Source: AG2 sp036493735
Lineage (GTDB): Bacteria; Gemmatimonadota; Gemmatimonadetes; Gemmatimonadales; Gemmatimonadaceae
NCBI GenBank assembly: GCA_036493735.1
Contig: DASXPH010000035.1
Span: 61,165 to 125,164 of the forward strand
Length of the DNA stretch: 64,000 nucleotides
Reading direction: 5' to 3'
Both the position numbers and the translations under genes were made by a program. A model generated the notes under the pieces. That model was given only the letters and a program-made list of their open reading frames with translations, did not search any database and was not told the origin of the DNA. Positions 60,714 through 64,000 of this stretch are shown in pieces. How positions within the stretch are numbered: the stretch's first letter is position 1; every line of letters begins with the position of its first letter.

Positions 60714-62393
60714 TTAGAGGCTTTGTCGTTTCAACTCATTCACCGCGAAATCCGCCGCGCGTGCGGTGAGCGCCATGTACGTGAGCGACGGATTCACGCA
60801 CGCCGCTGACGCCATGCACGAGCCGTCGGTGACGAAGACGTTAGGCGCGTCCCAGACCTGGTTATGCGCATTGAGCACGGAGTTCTTCGGGCTCGTGCCC
60901 ATACGCGCCGTGCCCATCTCGTGAATACCCATGCCCGGGAAATAACCACCGTCGTACGTGCTGACCTTCTTCACGCCGGCCGCTTCCAGCGTCTCCGCCA
61001 TGTCGTTCATCATGTCGACGCGCATGCGGCGCTCGTTCTCACCGGTGGCGCAATCGATCTTCAAGACGGGCATGCCCCACTTGTCCTTCTTCGACTCGTC
61101 GATGCTCACCTGGTTGGCATGGTTGGGCAGCATCTCGCCGAATGCCGTCGCGCCAATCGTCCACGGCCCCGGCTCGGCCGCCGCATCCTTGAACGCACCG
61201 CCGACGCCGAGCTCCGCGACGGATCGCTCCCAACTGTCACGCCCGGCGCTTCCCTGGTACCCGAAGCCACGCAGATAATCGCGCTTCTCGCCAAACAGGT
61301 TTCGGTAGCGCGGGATGTAGAAGCCATTCGGTCGACGGCCGTAGTAGTACTTGTCCTCCATTCCCTCGATCATTCCCGAAGCGCCGAGCCGGAAGTGATG
61401 ATCCATGAGATTGTGGCCGAGCTCACCGGAGCTCGAGCCGAGTCCTCCCGGCCAGACGTCCGTGGCGGAGCGCATGAGCAGCCAGGTGGAATTGAGCGTC
61501 GAAGCACACAGGAACACGATCTTCGACTTGTATTCCGTCGCCTGGTTGTTCATCGCATCGACCACGCGAACGCCCGTCGCACGCTTCGCGTTCTTGTCGT
61601 ACACCACTTCGGTGACGATCGACCAGGGCTTGAGCGTTAGGCGGCCGGTCTTCATCGCGGCGGGGAGCGTCGATGACTGTGTGCTGAAGTAGCCCCCGTA
61701 AGGGCAGCCCAGCCAGCAGGCATTCCGATATTGACAGGGATTGCGTCCGGGAAGGGTCTGTGTCGCATTGGCGACGCGTCCGGGGATGACGCGGCGCTTG
61801 CCGCCGAATGCCTTCGTTAGGCGTCCCGCGACCTGTTCCTCACCACAATTGAGCGCCATCGCCGGCTGGAACTTGCCATCCGGCAATTGCGGCATGTGCT
61901 CGATGGAGCCGGAGATGCCGGCGCGGGGCTCGACGTAGTCGTACCACGGCGCGATGTCCTTGTACCGGATTGGCCAGTCGGTGCCAACGCCTTCCTTTGC
62001 GTTGGCCTCGAAGTCGAAGTCGCTGTGGCGATAGCTCTGTCTGCCCCACATCAGGGAGCGACCACCGACGTGGTATCCGCGATACCAGTCGAAGCGCTTG
62101 ACCTCCGTGTAGGGAGAGTCTTTATCCGACGCCCACCAATCGAGATTCTTTTCATTCAACGGGTAGTCTCGGCGAAGGACGGGATAGGCCTCCTCCATCG
62201 CCACGGTGCGCCCGCCGCGATGCGGATACTGCCAGGGGGCCTTCGTGGCGTTCACGTAGTCTTTGATATGCTCGATGTTCTTGCCGCGCTCGAGCAGGAG
62301 CACATTGAGACCCTTCTCGGTGAGCTCCTTCGCGGCCCACCCACCCGAGATGCCCGACCCCACTACGATCGCATCGTACGTCGTGCTTTGCAC
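60714..62393 (-). CDS. GMC family sugar oxidoreductase, copy 2
   Basis: 559 residues from GTG 62393, which has GGGGAGG upstream at good spacing. All FAD, cysteine and catalytic motifs of copy 1 are present. The same length and near-identity over the first half indicate a tandem duplication. Divergence is greater around residues 160-240 and 350-430, so substrate preference may differ. First gene of the oxidation/uptake operon. Confidence 0.92.
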   Translation of the reverse strand: MQSTTYDAIVVGSGISGGWAAKELTEKGLNVLLLERGKNIEHIKDYVNATKAPWQYPHRGGRTVAMEEAYPVLRRDYPLNEKNLDWWASDKDSPYTEVKRFDWYRGYHVGGRSLMWGRQSYRHSDFDFEANAKEGVGTDWPIRYKDIAPWYDYVEPRAGISGSIEHMPQLPDGKFQPAMALNCGEEQVAGRLTKAFGGKRRVIPGRVANATQTLPGRNPCQYRNACWLGCPYGGYFSTQSSTLPAAMKTGRLTLKPWSIVTEVVYDKNAKRATGVRVVDAMNNQATEYKSKIVFLCASTLNSTWLLMRSATDVWPGGLGSSSGELGHNLMDHHFRLGASGMIEGMEDKYYYGRRPNGFYIPRYRNLFGEKRDYLRGFGYQGSAGRDSWERSVAELGVGGAFKDAAAEPGPWTIGATAFGEMLPNHANQVSIDESKKDKWGMPVLKIDCATGENERRMRVDMMNDMAETLEAAGVKKVSTYDGGYFPGMGIHEMGTARMGTSPKNSVLNAHNQVWDAPNVFVTDGSCMASAACVNPSLTYMALTARAADFAVNELKRQSL

Positions 62394-62583
62394 CGGTTCC
62401 TCCCCGTCGTCGTAGACAATTGCGCACATTCGAAAAAGAACGGCGGACCTCGCTGCCGCTAGAGTCGATCGACGAATTATGAAGAGGAAAGCGTCGGTTC
62501 GCGAATCCAGCTCTGAAGACTCGCCGAAACAGGGATGAGGCGCCGAGCGTATGGCACGCCACCCCAGGCGGAGCACTCCATCG

Positions 62584-63342
62584 ATGCATGACGTGCGCTA
62601 CGCATTGCGCGGGTTGAGGCGCAACCCCGGCTTCACCGCCGCCGCGATCCTGACCCTCGCTCTCGGGATCGGCTTGAACGCGACGATCTTCTCGATCTTC
62701 GACGCGCTCGCGCTCCGTCCCCTGCACTTCCCCGGTCCCACGCCCTCGGTGACGCTCTATCAGGACATGCGCGGCGACTTTCGCCGAGGCATGTTCGGCG
62801 GTCCAAATCTCTTTTCCTATCCCGAGTACGTCGACTATCGGGACAACAATCAGGTCTTCTCCAGCCTCACCGCGTATACGCCCGATTTCAAGGCGTTGGT
62901 CGATGCCGACGTGAAGCCCGTCCCAGGGCAGCTCACCGCCTGCAATTTCTTCGCGGTGCTTGGTGTGTCGCCGATCCTTGGCCGTGGCTTTCTGCCTAAC
63001 GAATGCGACGCCGTCGACGCTGGCCCGGTGATGGTGCTTGGCGACGCCTTCTGGCGGACCCACTTCGCGGGCGACCGGAGCGTCATCGGCCGAACGGTGA
63101 AGTTGAATCGCGTTCCACTCACGATCATCGGCGTTGCGCCGGCGGGCTTCACGGGAACGGAGGTCGTCGCCTCGTCTTACTGGGTGCCGGCGAGCATGCA
63201 GTGGGCGTTGTCAGGGCGCAGCGATCCGCAGCCGATGCAAACTCAGCAGGACATGGCCTGGCTCACCCTCATGCTGGCGACGCTGATTCCGGCGCGGCGA
63301 GCAGTCCGGGTGGACCCGCTGATCGCACTGCGAGCCGAGTAG
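62584..63342 (+). pseudogene. FtsX/MacB-type permease remnant with internal deletion
   Basis: The N-terminal about 220 residues match the start of long duplicated permeases (ADOP family): DVRYALRGLRRNPGFT, LTLALGIGLNATIFS and the MacB periplasmic domain (YPEYVDYRDNN, FFAVLGVSPILGRGF). After residues QTQQDMAWL at about 63265 the sequence jumps directly to the family's extreme C-terminus (LIPARRAVRVDPLIALRAE). Some 500-550 residues typical of the family are missing, but the frame is kept. The start may be ATG 62551 or 62584. Without most membrane spans it cannot act as a normal permease. Confidence 0.8.
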
Positions 63343-63520
63343 GCGAGTGCAATTCGGGCGGTCGAGCGGACGGAGCCTTGCTGGCACATCTAGTGCTCCT
63401 GACTCTTTGCTCGCGACGAGCGGGGCGGCGTCGCGCGCCGAGGTTCGGAGTTTGCGGAGAAGTCGAGACCGGAGTCGGTCGTCGGCTGGTTACATCTTTC
63501 TCAATGGCCAGGAAGGCAGC

Positions 63521-63931
63521 ATGAACCGGTACGTTTCGGTGGCGGCGTTCATCGCACTCGTGAGTGCGCTGGCGGCTTGTGATCGAACCACGAGCCCCAA
63601 GGGAGCAATGAACGCGACGTTCGATCTCAAGTCGATGAACGGGGCTTCACTTCCCTACTCCAGGACGCTCGGCAGCACGACGCTACAAGTAACGAGCGAT
63701 GTGCTCACGCTCCGGAACGATGGCACGTACGAGGATCTCACCACGTACGCGGTGCCAAATGGCGCGGCGCTACAGACCAGCACCTCCACCGAGCGCGGCA
63801 AATACTCGATTGCCGGCGGCGCCATCACCTTTACTGACCAGACGCACGGTAGCCGCTACGGCGGCTCGATCGATGGCACGACGCTGACCGAGTCTGTGAA
63901 TGGCCTGACGCCGGTGTACGAGCGTCGCTAG
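63521..63931 (+). CDS. Small lipoprotein, unknown function
   Basis: 136 residues with GGAAGG just before the ATG and a lipobox LAAC (Cys20). The mature part is beta-rich with repeated GxY/TxxG strands (LRNDGTYEDLTTY, GKYSIAGGAITF, GGSIDGTTLTE), suggestive of a small lipocalin-like or META-type barrel. No family assigned. Confidence 0.7.
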   Translation: MNRYVSVAAFIALVSALAACDRTTSPKGAMNATFDLKSMNGASLPYSRTLGSTTLQVTSDVLTLRNDGTYEDLTTYAVPNGAALQTSTSTERGKYSIAGGAITFTDQTHGSRYGGSIDGTTLTESVNGLTPVYERR

Positions 63932-63969
63932 CTCGTCGCTTCGCTCGGAAGCGAATCGATAGAGAGTCC

Positions 63970-64000
63970 AAAAAAGCCGGCCGGCCGCGAGAGCGGCCGG
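63970..64000 (-). terminator. Minus-strand terminator at the window edge
   Basis: CCGGCCG/CGGCCGG stem with a 6-base loop; on the minus strand it is followed by six T residues. It would end a leftward gene lying beyond the window. Confidence 0.7.

Overview
The window is a gene-dense bacterial chromosome segment with high GC (roughly 63-65% by eye). It carries about 62 protein-coding genes and no rRNA, tRNA, CRISPR array or insertion sequence that I can recognise. The gene content points to a Gram-negative (diderm), aerobic, oligotrophic bacterium: outer-membrane barrel proteins, lipoproteins, MurB, a chromosomal LigD, futalosine-pathway MqnD, and a truncated relative of the duplicated FtsX-type permeases common in Acidobacteria and Gemmatimonadota. 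Together with the style of the small zinc-ribbon proteins this suggests Gemmatimonadota. That assignment is inference, not proof. The octamer CGTTAGGC recurs throughout and looks like a genome signature.

Layout. 1-15 kb: end of an ABC-F ATPase, an outer-membrane protein, murB diverging from a pair of M16 peptidases (one catalytic, one without the zinc site), a HisN-like phosphatase with a HisA-like protein that lacks both catalytic aspartates, a lipoprotein cupredoxin, a polysaccharide co-polymerase-like protein, a small HD hydrolase, ispG, a cold-shock gene and a small barrel protein. 15-22 kb: an arginine cluster, argH-argG-argR on the minus strand facing argC-argB-argD-argA on the plus strand, with matching candidate ArgR sites at both promoters. 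22-30 kb: a PafA-like phosphatase, an Smr-domain protein, a methyltransferase, an M28 peptidase, and an [FeFe]-hydrogenase-like membrane-anchored protein divergent from a Crp/Fnr regulator. 30-41 kb: hydrolase, SPFH protein, two zinc-ribbon mini-proteins, a second cold-shock gene, LigD (ligase-polymerase), GH3 hexosaminidase, YggX-like protein, acyl desaturase and aldo/keto reductase.

41-54 kb (mostly minus strand): TolB-like propeller protein, S41 protease, a plasmid RepA-like initiator in an SDR operon, a phospholipase-D family protein, a MerR-like regulator overlapping a GAF kinase without its phospho-accepting histidine, a bipartite acidic/histone-H1-like protein, an HD-GYP response regulator, mqnD, a zinc-ribbon membrane protein and a CBS-pair protein. 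54-64 kb: glnA, then a long minus-strand operon of two tandem GMC oxidoreductases, a Tat/lipoprotein subunit 3 and a complete sugar ABC importer. It ends with an internally deleted FtsX-family permease remnant and a lipoprotein.

The most unusual items are the [FeFe]-hydrogenase-like/Crp pair, the degenerate enzymes (HisA-like, kinase, M16 partner, phospholipase D, co-polymerase ATPase), the duplicated sugar-oxidation operon, and the enriched octamer.
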